A stretch of 64,000 nt of DNA from Phytohabitans sp036906915 (GTDB lineage Bacteria; Actinomycetota; Actinomycetes; Mycobacteriales; Micromonosporaceae): contig NZ_JBAKHX010000005.1 in assembly GCF_036906915.1 (NCBI RefSeq), forward strand, positions 167,168 to 231,167, given 5' to 3'. The position numbers were made by a program, and so were the translations under genes. The notes beneath the pieces were generated by a model that was not told the origin of the DNA, made no database searches, and saw only the letters and a list, made by a program, of their open reading frames with translations. Below, one piece after another: positions 33,237 through 41,850 of this stretch (positions are counted from its first letter, which is position 1; the number at the start of each line of letters is the position of its first letter).

Positions 33237-36200
33237 TCAGGGAAGCAGGATCGCGGGGTCCGGCCCGGGCACCGCTATGTCGCGCATGCTGGCGGCATAG
33301 CGGTGGTAGGCGCGCCTCGCCTCGCCGTGCCGGCCCTCCGCCACCAGCGTCTCCACCAGTTCCCGGTGTGCCCGCTCGTCGTACTGGTCCAGATCGAGCA
33401 GGCGTAGCAGGTGGCAGATGGCCTGCTCGGCGTCGCCGGCGTCACGGCTCCACCGGGCCAGTGCCCGCACGGCACGCAGGTACGCGGCACGCGATTCCTC
33501 GCGCAGCGGTCCGCACCACTCCGCGTACGGATCGTCCTCGAACGGATCGCCCCCGTAGGAACGAACCGCGGCGGTGAGGATCGCATGGGCTTCGGCTGCC
33601 GCGCCCTGCTCACGCAGGCGCATGGCGTGGGCCACGTCGTCGAGGAAGTCGTAGACGTCGACCCGGAGCTGCCGGCGGTCGAGCGCCACACAACCCTGAT
33701 CGGCCACGATGATCTGGTCGGCGGGCGCTGGAGCACGGCGCGGATTCAACACCGTGCGGACGATGGAGAGCAGGACCGAGAGGCGATGTCCGGTGCGGTC
33801 CGGGTCGTCGTCCGGCCAGAGCAGTTCGGCAAGCTCGGCCCTGGGCACCGGCCGCCCGTACCGGGCCACCAGGATACGGAGCAGGTCGCGGGCCTTACGC
33901 GACTGCCATGCCGAGCTGGGAATGGCCTGCCCGTCGAGGTAGACCTCGAAGCGTCCCAGCGCACGAACCAGTACGGCCTGCGCCGATGCGGGCAGCGGCA
34001 GCGACGCACCGACGCGGCAGCGACTCAGGCGTTCGGCGGCGAGTGTCGCATGGAGACGGTCGACGGTGCCGGCGTCAGGCAGCTGGCCCATGGCCAGCAG
34101 TACCCGATCGGCGTCACAGGTCGCGTGGCCGGCGCGCCAGATCTCGTACGCCTCGGTAAGCGCCGCGCGACGGCGAGCCGCGTCGGATGGGTCGCTGGCC
34201 GCCTGAAGCTCCAGCGTCTCGGCGAGGAGGGCACGTTCCCGGCGGGACCGCGCGGTCTGCGCCGCCGTTTGCGCGCAGGCCATGGCGCCCGCCAGATCCC
34301 CGCGCGCGACCGCCACCCAGCCCTTGGCCAGGAGCGCCTGAATCGTCACGGCTGGCGGTGCCTGCCGCACCGCCTGCTCGGCGTACTCGGCCGCGGCGGC
34401 CGGATCGTCACCGGCCAGGACCCGGGCGATGCCGGCCAGTGCCGGGATCAGTGCTTGCCAATCGCCTTCCGCCTGAGCGGTCCGCTGGGCCTCTTCGTAG
34501 CAGGCGAGAGCCTGCTGGCGGGCGCCGCGCACGCGGTGCACCTCAGCCAGGCCGACCAGGGCCAGCGCGACCCGTCGGGAGCCCATTCGCCGGTACCACG
34601 AGACCAGGTGCTCGTAACGCTCGATGCTCTCGTCGTGCCGGCCGAGCCGGGCCAGCGCCTCGGCCTCGTTGTGCTGTGCGCCGACGAGCGCGCCGGCATG
34701 CCCGGCGGCTTCGGCCGTGCGGACAGCCCGCCGAGCGGTGTCCAGCGCGGCGGGATAGCGCGCCTGGGCCAGCAAGGTGTGTGTCTGGTTGAGCAGGACG
34801 CGGGCGACCTGGCCGGTGTCGCCCACCTGCTGTGCACAGTGGAGTGCCTGGGCGAAGTGTTCGTCGCAGCCGGCCGGATCACCAGCACGGAGGCAGCAGA
34901 GGGCGCTCGCCACATGAGCGGTCGCGAGCGCTCTGGCATCAGCGGCGTCGGCCGCCAGCGCTCTGGCCCGCTTGGCGTGCGTCAGGCCGTTCTCCACCTC
35001 ACCGAGTGCGATGTACGCGTTCGCGGTCCAGGCCGACCGGAGCGCTTCGTCACCCGCCGCGCTCCCGGCTCCCGGCCCGTCGTCGGTGTCGCGCGTCAAC
35101 ACGGCCAGCGCCTTCCGCGACTCGCCGCGCAGATGATGCGCCTGGCCGAGCCGCCAGGCCAGAGCCGGATCCAACAGTTCGCCCCGGGAATCGGCCTCGT
35201 CGGCCAGCGTCTGGTAGACGGCGACCGCACCGGTGAGATCTCCGGAGTGGAACAGTGACTCGCCCAGGAGCAGCCGCAGGGCCGGATCGCGCTCACCGTG
35301 CGGGAACGACCGGATCAGCTCTGCCGCGGCAGGCGCCTCACCCGAGGCCAGAATGTCGCGTCCACGCGTCACCAGCTCCCTCGCGCACGCCTCGTCGTCG
35401 CCCGCGAGGTTGAACGCTCGTGCGGCGGCCAGTGGCGGCCCGTGCCGCTGGTACCAGATCGCCGCGACACGAGCGGATTCGCGGCGGGGCGTGGCATTTC
35501 CGCCCGCCACGACGCCCACCACCGGGACGATCCCGGAGCGGTCCGGCTGGAGCACACCGATCTGCGCCAAGAGGGTCAGCATCCGTTCCGCGGCCGGATG
35601 ACCGAGTTGCTCGCACAGCCCCGCCGTAACGGGCGCGAAGCCAACGGCGTCACCCACCAGTCGCGTCACCTCCGGCGGAAGCGGGCTCAGCACCTCCTCG
35701 ACGATGTACGCCCCGAGCGGCGTATCCGGCGCGGCGATGACGTCCGTCAGCGCCCCGTTGTGCGCGGTGGGACGGTCGAGCGACTCGCCAGCCAGGCGTA
35801 CCAGCACCGGCCAGCCCGCCGTGGCCTGGAACACCCGGGCGGAGAGTGCGGGATCATCGATCTCATACTCCTTGGCCAACATCTGCCTGACCTGCTCCTC
35901 GGAGAGGGCGAGATCCCGCGGGCCCAGCGTGGTGAGGTCTCCACGCGCGCGCCAGCGCGCCGTCGGTGCCGTCACCGGCCAGCGCGACGTCAGTGCGACG
36001 CTCACCGTCTCGGGCAGGGTGGCCACGGCGGTCAGCAACGCGCCCGCGAGGTCGGCCGGCATCGGTGGCAGGTCCTCCAGGACCAGCCAGCCTGAGCCCT
36101 GCTGCCGAGCCAGCTCTTCGAGCCCGCCCTGGGCCAGCGCGGAAACGTCTGTAGGTGCGAGCCACGGGGCCGTCGCACCGGACAGTCTGTCACGCAGCGC

Positions 36201-36296
36201 GGTGGACTTGCCGTACCCGGCGGCCGCCACCACGATCATGCAACGCACTCCCACACACAGAAGAGTCGCTGACACCACCCGCGCATGCATCACCAT
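33237..36296 (-). CDS. Large STAND-type regulator with C-terminal winged helix and BTAD domain
   Basis: A 1019-aa transcriptional regulator. A P-loop (AAAGYGKST, 24-32) starts a MalT-like STAND ATPase; about 330-740 are TPR repeats. About 770-860 are an OmpR-type winged helix (LGRFEVYLDGQAIP, LLRILVARYGRPVPRAELAE). About 860-1010 are a bacterial transcriptional activator domain (VDVYDFLDDVAHAM, YDERAHRELVETLVAEGR). In SARPs the DNA-binding/BTAD part is N-terminal; here it is at the C-terminus, behind the sensor. It faces the secreted three-repeat pair convergently, and its targets are unknown. The start may lie a few codons downstream, nearer the P-loop. Confidence 0.9.
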   Translation of the reverse strand: MVMHARVVSATLLCVGVRCMIVVAAAGYGKSTALRDRLSGATAPWLAPTDVSALAQGGLEELARQQGSGWLVLEDLPPMPADLAGALLTAVATLPETVSVALTSRWPVTAPTARWRARGDLTTLGPRDLALSEEQVRQMLAKEYEIDDPALSARVFQATAGWPVLVRLAGESLDRPTAHNGALTDVIAAPDTPLGAYIVEEVLSPLPPEVTRLVGDAVGFAPVTAGLCEQLGHPAAERMLTLLAQIGVLQPDRSGIVPVVGVVAGGNATPRRESARVAAIWYQRHGPPLAAARAFNLAGDDEACARELVTRGRDILASGEAPAAAELIRSFPHGERDPALRLLLGESLFHSGDLTGAVAVYQTLADEADSRGELLDPALAWRLGQAHHLRGESRKALAVLTRDTDDGPGAGSAAGDEALRSAWTANAYIALGEVENGLTHAKRARALAADAADARALATAHVASALCCLRAGDPAGCDEHFAQALHCAQQVGDTGQVARVLLNQTHTLLAQARYPAALDTARRAVRTAEAAGHAGALVGAQHNEAEALARLGRHDESIERYEHLVSWYRRMGSRRVALALVGLAEVHRVRGARQQALACYEEAQRTAQAEGDWQALIPALAGIARVLAGDDPAAAAEYAEQAVRQAPPAVTIQALLAKGWVAVARGDLAGAMACAQTAAQTARSRRERALLAETLELQAASDPSDAARRRAALTEAYEIWRAGHATCDADRVLLAMGQLPDAGTVDRLHATLAAERLSRCRVGASLPLPASAQAVLVRALGRFEVYLDGQAIPSSAWQSRKARDLLRILVARYGRPVPRAELAELLWPDDDPDRTGHRLSVLLSIVRTVLNPRRAPAPADQIIVADQGCVALDRRQLRVDVYDFLDDVAHAMRLREQGAAAEAHAILTAAVRSYGGDPFEDDPYAEWCGPLREESRAAYLRAVRALARWSRDAGDAEQAICHLLRLLDLDQYDERAHRELVETLVAEGRHGEARRAYHRYAASMRDIAVPGPDPAILLP

Positions 36297-36312
36297 GTAT
36301 CCGATTCCCGAC

Positions 36313-36798
36313 CTACGACGTGTAGGTGAGACGCATCATGTCGGTGTGGCCGGACCAGGAGAGGGTCAGGTGCCAGCAGCCGGCCTCGGGCAGGTCGATG
36401 ATCGACGGACCCGGACCGCCGGTGACCTTGCGGCTGACCGGCTCGCCGGTACCGTCCAACCGGGCCTGGATCTCCAGCGGGCTGCCGGACTCCAGCGGCG
36501 CGCGGGAAACCCACAGGATCTTGTTGCTCCGGTCCGGCAGCGGGGGCTGGTGCAGCGGATAGCCGAAGATGATCGCCGCGATGTCGCCGCGGTCGCCGAG
36601 GACGTGCGGCATGCGCGGCGTGGCCTCGCTGAACCCGGCCCGCGCCCACTCCGGCAGTACCCGGGCCGGCACGTCGGCCGCACAGGTGGGGAGGGAGCTG
36701 GCCACCGCCGGAGCGGGCGCGGTGGTCTGTGTCGCGGGTTTCCCGGCGTCGCAGGCTGCCAGGAGCAGGACCGCGGCCGCTGCCATGATGCGTCTCAC
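36313..36798 (-). CDS. Putative lipoprotein
   Basis: 161 aa from the GTG at 36798. A short signal with lipobox LLLAAC is followed by an A/T/P-rich spacer and a domain of about 120 aa with two Cys (LPTCAAD, EAGCWHLTL). The closing WHLTLSWSGHTDMMRLTYTS resembles the C-terminus of small actinobacterial lipoproteins. The open frame extends far upstream but overlaps the esterase gene in another frame; that part is non-coding shadow. No enzymatic motif. Confidence 0.78.
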   Translation of the reverse strand: MRRIMAAAAVLLLAACDAGKPATQTTAPAPAVASSLPTCAADVPARVLPEWARAGFSEATPRMPHVLGDRGDIAAIIFGYPLHQPPLPDRSNKILWVSRAPLESGSPLEIQARLDGTGEPVSRKVTGGPGPSIIDLPEAGCWHLTLSWSGHTDMMRLTYTS

Positions 36799-36863
36799 GC
36801 CTGATCCGAGTCTTGCTTCCCGCCCACGGTTCCCACGCACCACGGAACCGGTCCCGCCCGCAG

Positions 36864-37754
36864 TCACCCCCGGAGCCTTGGGTGGGCGGCGAAGAACTCC
36901 CAGATCAGATCCGTGGCGGCAACGCCGGCATCCGCGTCGGCGAGCTGGCCCTGTTGGGCGCCCGGCCAGCTGTGCCCCATCTTCGGCAGGCGATAGACGA
37001 CCACTTCGCTGCCGTCCTCGCACGGCGCCACGGTCCGCGTGGCCATGGCCGGGCCGGGGACCGCGGCCGGGGCGGATGGCGTGCAGCCCGCCCGCTGCTG
37101 CCACGCTTGGATGCCGCTGTCGAACTGGCTGGCGTACCGGTCCTGCCCGCCGATGAACGTCAGCACCGATACCGGGCTCTTCGGCGCGTAGCTGGCCTCC
37201 GACGCCTTCGTACCGATGAAGCCGCCGCTGACGGGCGCGATCGCCGCGAACGTGTCGGGCAGTTCTACCGCCAGCTTGAGGCTCATGTCGCCGCCGTTGG
37301 AAATGCCGGTCAGGTAGATCCGGTCCGGATCGGCCTTCCAAACGCTCTTCAGCTCGTCGACCAGTGCCTTGACGAACGCCACGTCGTCCTGCTGGCCACA
37401 GCACACGAGCGCGTTGAATGCGCCGTTCACCCCGTCGGGGTAAACGGTGAGGAAACCGGCCTTGTCGGCGTGCGCGTCCAACCCGATCATCTCCTGCATG
37501 CCTTGCCCGTCGCCGGGGTAGAAGTGCAGGCCGATCACGACCGGAACGGGCTTGCTCCCGTCGTACCCGGCCGGCGCGTGCACTCGGTACCTGCGCTCAC
37601 TCCCGCCCGAGGACAGCGTCAACTCGTGGTCGCCGGCCTGCGGGGTGAAGGAGGGCCTGGTCGGAGCCGTGGCCGAGGGAGATGAAGAAGTACAGGCGGT
37701 CAGCAAAAGGACCATCAGCAAAAGCACACCCGTGTCATCGAGCGACCATGGCAC
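36864..37754 (-). CDS. Lipoprotein esterase of the PHB depolymerase/feruloyl esterase (LpqC-like) group
   Basis: A 296-aa exported alpha/beta hydrolase. Lipobox LLLTAC places Cys21 as the lipidation site. Catalytic Ser152 lies in LTGISNGGDMS; the acid is in TFIGGQDRY and the base in KMGHSWPG. PVVIGLHFYPGDGQGM supplies the oxyanion loop. The likely substrate is a carbohydrate or hydroxycinnamoyl ester, which fits the xylanase and glucanases elsewhere in the window. The lipoprotein gene downstream may be co-transcribed. Confidence 0.88.
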   Translation of the reverse strand: MPWSLDDTGVLLLMVLLLTACTSSSPSATAPTRPSFTPQAGDHELTLSSGGSERRYRVHAPAGYDGSKPVPVVIGLHFYPGDGQGMQEMIGLDAHADKAGFLTVYPDGVNGAFNALVCCGQQDDVAFVKALVDELKSVWKADPDRIYLTGISNGGDMSLKLAVELPDTFAAIAPVSGGFIGTKASEASYAPKSPVSVLTFIGGQDRYASQFDSGIQAWQQRAGCTPSAPAAVPGPAMATRTVAPCEDGSEVVVYRLPKMGHSWPGAQQGQLADADAGVAATDLIWEFFAAHPRLRG

Positions 37755-37967
37755 GCCCCGGGAACGTCACACAACGCCCGGTCAGGATGTCGATGCGCAG
37801 TCGAGACCTGACCGGGGGAGCCGCGCCCGCCGGCGCGCTGTGGAGTACGCCCGGGGCCCGCGCCGAGATCGCATGGGGTTCGCCTGTCGACCATGGAGGA
37901 TGGTCCGGCCACACTGACCGCCATGCGGATGTTGCTCGAGATCGCCCCGTTGGGTGAAGGTGGTCGC

Positions 37968-38660
37968 GTGGATGAACAGGACGAGTGGCCGCTGGCGGGT
38001 GGGGCTCAGACCGAAGGGCTTGTACGCGTTGGACACACGACGCGGCGGCCAGCGCATCACCGCTCGCTGTACGTCGACGCGCTCCTGCTGCATCTGGCTG
38101 AGGTCGGCTTCGCCGGTGCTCCCCGCCCGCTCGGCTATGACCACCGTGGACGGCAGATCCTGACGTTCGTCGACGGTGAGGTGCCACATGCCGCGCCCTA
38201 CCGGCTGTCCGACGCTCGGATCCTCAGCGCCACGACGCTCATCAGAGGTTTCCACGACGCGACAACCGGCTCACCGCTATGCGCAGGTCAGGAGGTGGTC
38301 TGTCACGGCGACCTTGGACCGTACAACACCGTTTTCCGTGGTGAGGAGGCGATCGCGCTCATTGACTTCGACGCGGATGTGGGCCCCGGACGGCGTCTGG
38401 ACGACTTCGCGCACGCGGTCTGGTGCTTCGCGGACCTGACCGAGGCAGATGTCGCAGTGGCCGAGCAGGCCCGCAAGGCACGGCTGATGTGCGACGCATA
38501 CGAAGACGTGACACCAGCAGACGTCGTGGAGGCCCTTACCGCGCGGTTCCACCGAGCCCGCGGTCAGCATCTCGCTGCCGGCCGATCGGGCGGGGTGCGG
38601 GCATTCGACGACCTGCTGCAATGGATGAAGCAGTTCGGCGGACGCGTCGCAGCGGCATGA
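37968..38660 (+). CDS. Aminoglycoside phosphotransferase-like kinase
   Basis: 230 aa from the GTG at 37968, with GAAGGTGG upstream; the ATG at 37893 would add 25 residues that look unrelated. Catalytic loop VCHGDLGPYNTVF and metal loop ALIDFDADVGP are intact, so kinase activity on a small molecule is likely. The N-lobe is short, as is common for this family. There is no neighbour to hint at the substrate. Confidence 0.85.
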   Translation: MDEQDEWPLAGGAQTEGLVRVGHTTRRPAHHRSLYVDALLLHLAEVGFAGAPRPLGYDHRGRQILTFVDGEVPHAAPYRLSDARILSATTLIRGFHDATTGSPLCAGQEVVCHGDLGPYNTVFRGEEAIALIDFDADVGPGRRLDDFAHAVWCFADLTEADVAVAEQARKARLMCDAYEDVTPADVVEALTARFHRARGQHLAAGRSGGVRAFDDLLQWMKQFGGRVAAA

Positions 38661-38730
38661 CCCGTCCGTACGCGCGGACTTTGGGTACGACGCTGCTGGA
38701 CCTCGCTGAGCGCACGGCCACCGGCGAGGG

Positions 38731-39516
38731 CTACGGCAGATCCGCGATCACGACCATGCGATTGTGATCAATACTGAGCGGCTGGCCGTCCTCGCCGTAG
38801 CCGGTCACGTCGGTGAATCCCGCCGCAGTACACCAGTCCCGCAGTTCAGGAAAGGCGAACAACCGTTTGACGAAAGTGAGCCTGCGGGCGCGGCCGTCGC
38901 GGACCACCGTGCGTTCCACTTCGAAGCGCCCGGTTAGGGGATCAAGGTGGTGACGGTCCACGAGCATGTCGCCGTTGTCGCGGGTCGCGGTGATCCTCGA
39001 CGGGTTGTACGACGTGAGGAACTTCGCCAGATTGTCGAGGTCCATGGCCAACCGCCCACCGGACCGCAGGACCCGGGCGATCTCGGCGAGTACAGCTCGG
39101 TTGGTGGGATCGTCGAAGTATCCGAACGCAGTTGTCCAGTTGGCCACTCGATCGAACCGGCTTGACCACGGCAGATCTCGCATGTCGCCGAAGACGTATT
39201 CGACGTCGACGGCCATGGCCGCCGCGTCGGCGCGAGCGCGCTCCAGGAACACCGCCGACGAGTCCAGGCCGGTGACTTGGCAACCTCGCGCGGCCAAGGC
39301 GTTTGCCAGCGCGCCGTGGCCACAGGCCAGATCTAGCACCGTCATGCCGGGTTCCAGATCCAGCAGCCGCCAGACGAGGTCGGCGGCGGCCGACCAACCG
39401 GGGTGCGCCGTACCCACGACGGGGCGATGCTTCGACGCGTCGGCCCCCGACTCGGCGAAGAAATGCAGGTAGTCCTCGTCGTACATCGCCGTCGCATCGA
39501 ACAGATCCGCCGTCAC
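38731..39516 (-). CDS. Class I SAM-dependent methyltransferase
   Basis: 261 aa from a GTG at 39516; an ATG at 39552 is also possible. SAM-binding motif I VLDLACGHGALANALAARG, the acidic LDSS end of beta 2, FGDMRDLPW and the later LRSGGRLAMDLDNLAKF are all present. The C-terminal part (FPELRDWCTAAGFTDVTGYG) caps the fold. Substrate unknown. Convergent with the kinase gene. Confidence 0.9.
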   Translation of the reverse strand: MTADLFDATAMYDEDYLHFFAESGADASKHRPVVGTAHPGWSAAADLVWRLLDLEPGMTVLDLACGHGALANALAARGCQVTGLDSSAVFLERARADAAAMAVDVEYVFGDMRDLPWSSRFDRVANWTTAFGYFDDPTNRAVLAEIARVLRSGGRLAMDLDNLAKFLTSYNPSRITATRDNGDMLVDRHHLDPLTGRFEVERTVVRDGRARRLTFVKRLFAFPELRDWCTAAGFTDVTGYGEDGQPLSIDHNRMVVIADLP

Positions 39517-39782
39517 GGCGCCAACCGTAGGACAGGCATTCGTACAGGGCAAGGGAATTGACAGACGCTATGCGTCGTGTCCGACGAACACAGCAAGCAT
39601 GGACACCGTCTATGCCCGCTCTTGGGCAACTGGCAGCGCAGGTTGTGTGCCATGTGGTGGTCAGGTGTGTGGGCTTGGTGGTGACGCGCCGATCCCGAAG
39701 CTGGTGAAGCGGCGCAGGCGATCCTCGCGCCGAAGGTCCGGTCCTGCTGGATCGAAATGCTGCCGGTTGTCGTGTAACTCAC

Positions 39783-40334
39783 TCATGACGGCCGTCCGCC
39801 GAACGCCCAGGTGTGCACCTCGGTCTCGGCGTACCGGTTCGGTGCCAGGACGGCCCGCGCCTGGTTCGGGTCTGACGCTCGCAGCAACACCGCCGTACCG
39901 ATCCAGATGGTCCCATCGTCGGACAGCAGCGGCCCATACGCGATTAGCTCGTCGCTATTGGGTGGGATGGCGAGTTCGGTGGCTTGTTCCGCGCCGAGGC
40001 CGAGCACCAGGTAGCGGTTGCCACCGTCTCGGCCTCCAGGAAAGTCCCACATGGTACGACCGAGTAGGTTGCGCCAGCGGCGGAGCTGTACGTCCCGGTA
40101 CGCACCAGCCTGGTAGTTGGGCTCGTCGAAGGCGAACGTGCGCGCCGCAGCGGCATCGGGCAGGTCGACGATGTGCACACTGCCGGTGGGTGTCTGGCCA
40201 TGGTCGGCGAAGGTCGGGCCGCGGGCAATCATCCCCGCCGCGTACCGATCCATGTAGGACCAGTGCTCCTGCAGCAGCTCATTGCGCAGTGCCGAAGAAC
40301 CGCGCCGGTCCCGGTGGTAGCAGAAGAACTCCAT
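39783..40334 (-). CDS. Protein with two YCII-related domains
   Basis: 183 aa made of two successive ferredoxin-like YCII units. The first runs about 1-90 (HWSYMDRYAAGMIARGPTFA, then VHIVDLPDAAAARTFAFDEP) and the second about 105-183 (ELIAYGPLLSDDGTIWIGTA, ASDPNQARAVLAPNRYAE). Such proteins are small enzymes or regulators without an assigned reaction. It reads toward a 230-base region that holds no gene. Confidence 0.85.
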   Translation of the reverse strand: MEFFCYHRDRRGSSALRNELLQEHWSYMDRYAAGMIARGPTFADHGQTPTGSVHIVDLPDAAAARTFAFDEPNYQAGAYRDVQLRRWRNLLGRTMWDFPGGRDGGNRYLVLGLGAEQATELAIPPNSDELIAYGPLLSDDGTIWIGTAVLLRASDPNQARAVLAPNRYAETEVHTWAFGGRPS

Positions 40335-40541
40335 GCCCCGATTCTGGACCTTGATCCCGGACGGCGATGCGATGGTCGCACTCTTCCGTGTGTCTTCGGG
40401 CCGCCAGGATCGGGTGCATGGATCTGCCGCAACGCGGTCGCGCTATGCGGTAAGTACCGCTCAGGTCGATCAAGGTGCGGCCGACGTGGTGGCCAGCCGC
40501 ACCCGGTCCTGATCAGCAGACTGGTTCGTCCATGAAGCTCA

Positions 40542-40886
40542 TCAACCCCCGTCGACCACCACGCAGAACAGGTTGCCCTCTGGGTCGAGGAGCACCACGT
40601 GGTCGGCGCCATCGGCATAGTCCCACGCAACACGGCGAGCGCCCAGGGAGACGAGCCGCTCGACCTCGGCCTGCTGCTCCGCCCGATCGGCGACTGACAG
40701 GTCCAGGTGAGTCCGGTCGTCGGTATCCAGCACGATCGCCGGAGCGGCACCATCCTTCGCGATCAGAGCCGGTGATTCGTCACCGACCTCGCCGCTGCGC
40801 AACTCGTAGCCGAGCGCAGCCGTCCAGAATCCAGCCGCTCGGTGCAGGTCCTCGACATGCAAGTTCACTGACTTGATACGCACCAT
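40542..40886 (-). CDS. VOC superfamily (glyoxalase-like) protein
   Basis: 114 aa from the ATG at 40886. It has one pair of beta-alpha-beta-beta-beta motifs: VNLHVEDLHRAAGFWTAALG and ending HVVLLDPEGNLFCVV, with the usual metal-ligand positions (His in the first strand, Glu near the end). Likely a dioxygenase, isomerase or drug-binding protein of the VOC fold. Probable start of a short minus-strand run with the YCII gene, 207 bases away. Confidence 0.88.
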   Translation of the reverse strand: MVRIKSVNLHVEDLHRAAGFWTAALGYELRSGEVGDESPALIAKDGAAPAIVLDTDDRTHLDLSVADRAEQQAEVERLVSLGARRVAWDYADGADHVVLLDPEGNLFCVVVDGG

Positions 40887-40985
40887 CGTCCCAGTATCGG
40901 CCACCGAACACAGTGAACGCTGCTCCGAGGGCGTGGCCGAGTAGGCCGCCAGAAGTCAGCGCGATCGTGATGATGCCGGCGTGGA

Positions 40986-41640
40986 TCATCGTTCGAGTAA
41001 GCGGTACTGGCGGTATGCCAGCGGTGGAAGATCACAGTGAGCACCGTGGGCCACAATGCGGCAAGCAGCACCGAGTGATCCGCGGCCCAGGTCTGCGTCT
41101 CCCATGTGGGATTGCCGAACAGGTCCCTGATGGCCATGGCGGTTGCCGACAGCGGGTTCCAGGTGGCGATACCGCCCAGCCAGGCGGGCATCGTCTGCGG
41201 GGAGACGAACGCGCTGGAGAGAAACCGATAGGCCACACCAGCACCTGTACGGCCACGGCGGACTCTGGTGTCTTCAGCAGGAGCCCGAGGTAGATGCCGA
41301 CCCAGGTGAAGGCGAATCGCAGCCACAGCAACAAACCCAGCGCCGCGAGGGTGGGCGCGAGACCGTGCTGGGGTCGCCATCCCACGGCCAGGCCGGTCAT
41401 CACCATGACCAGGAGGCCGGCTACTGCGTTGAGCATGTCGGCCCAGCTACGGCCGGTCAGCACCGCTACGCCGCTGACCGGCATCGCCCGGATCCGCTCG
41501 GTGACGCCTTTGGCGGCGTCGGTGGTGACGGCCACGACCATGGATTCCAGACCGAACAGCATGGTCATGGCGAGCATGCCGGGGATGAGATAGGCGGTGT
41601 ACGTGCCGTCGGGGGCGGCCATCGCGCCGCCGAGCCTGGG
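40986..41640 (-). pseudogene. Decayed DrrB-like ABC-2 transporter permease
   Basis: A continuous permease can be read only by changing frame twice. From about 41640 one frame gives YLIPGMLAMTMLFGLESMVV, TERIRAMPVSGVAVLTGRSW and VAVQVLVWPIGF. One base lost near 41225 shifts it to FLSSAFVSPQTMPAWLGGIA and NPLSATAMAIRDLFGNP. A second shift near 41030 leads to PLAYRQYRLLER and the stop at 40986. The first transmembrane segments that should precede GGAMAAPDG are missing, and no ATPase partner is adjacent. It is the relic of a drug exporter subunit. Confidence 0.82.
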
Positions 41641-41850
41641 CGCGGTGGCATGGCTGCGGTTTGCTGCGTTCGGCCTGGCTGACGGGGGACTGGCATCGCG
41701 CCGCGCGACGCCACCATGGCCCCGACAACGCCCCGGACTTCGACGACCCGGGGTGTTGTGCGTCGGCGACGCGTGATTTCTGTTATCCGTAACCATGCCG
41801 GCCCGCCTCCTAAACGCGTAGGTTGCGGACGGAGCGGCGAGAAGGACTCG

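Noticed and set aside
33411..35258. A 615-codon plus-strand open frame
   Set aside because: Antisense to the STAND/BTAD regulator. No domain is recognisable and the composition is typical of GC shadow.
36799..37404. Upstream extension of the small lipoprotein frame to 363 aa
   Set aside because: It overlaps the esterase gene in another frame. The lipobox and GTG start at 36798 define the real N-terminus.
39553..39782. Possible small gene between the methyltransferase and YCII genes
   Set aside because: The minus-strand frame of 89 codons has no ribosome site and an implausible His/Cys/Ser-rich composition.
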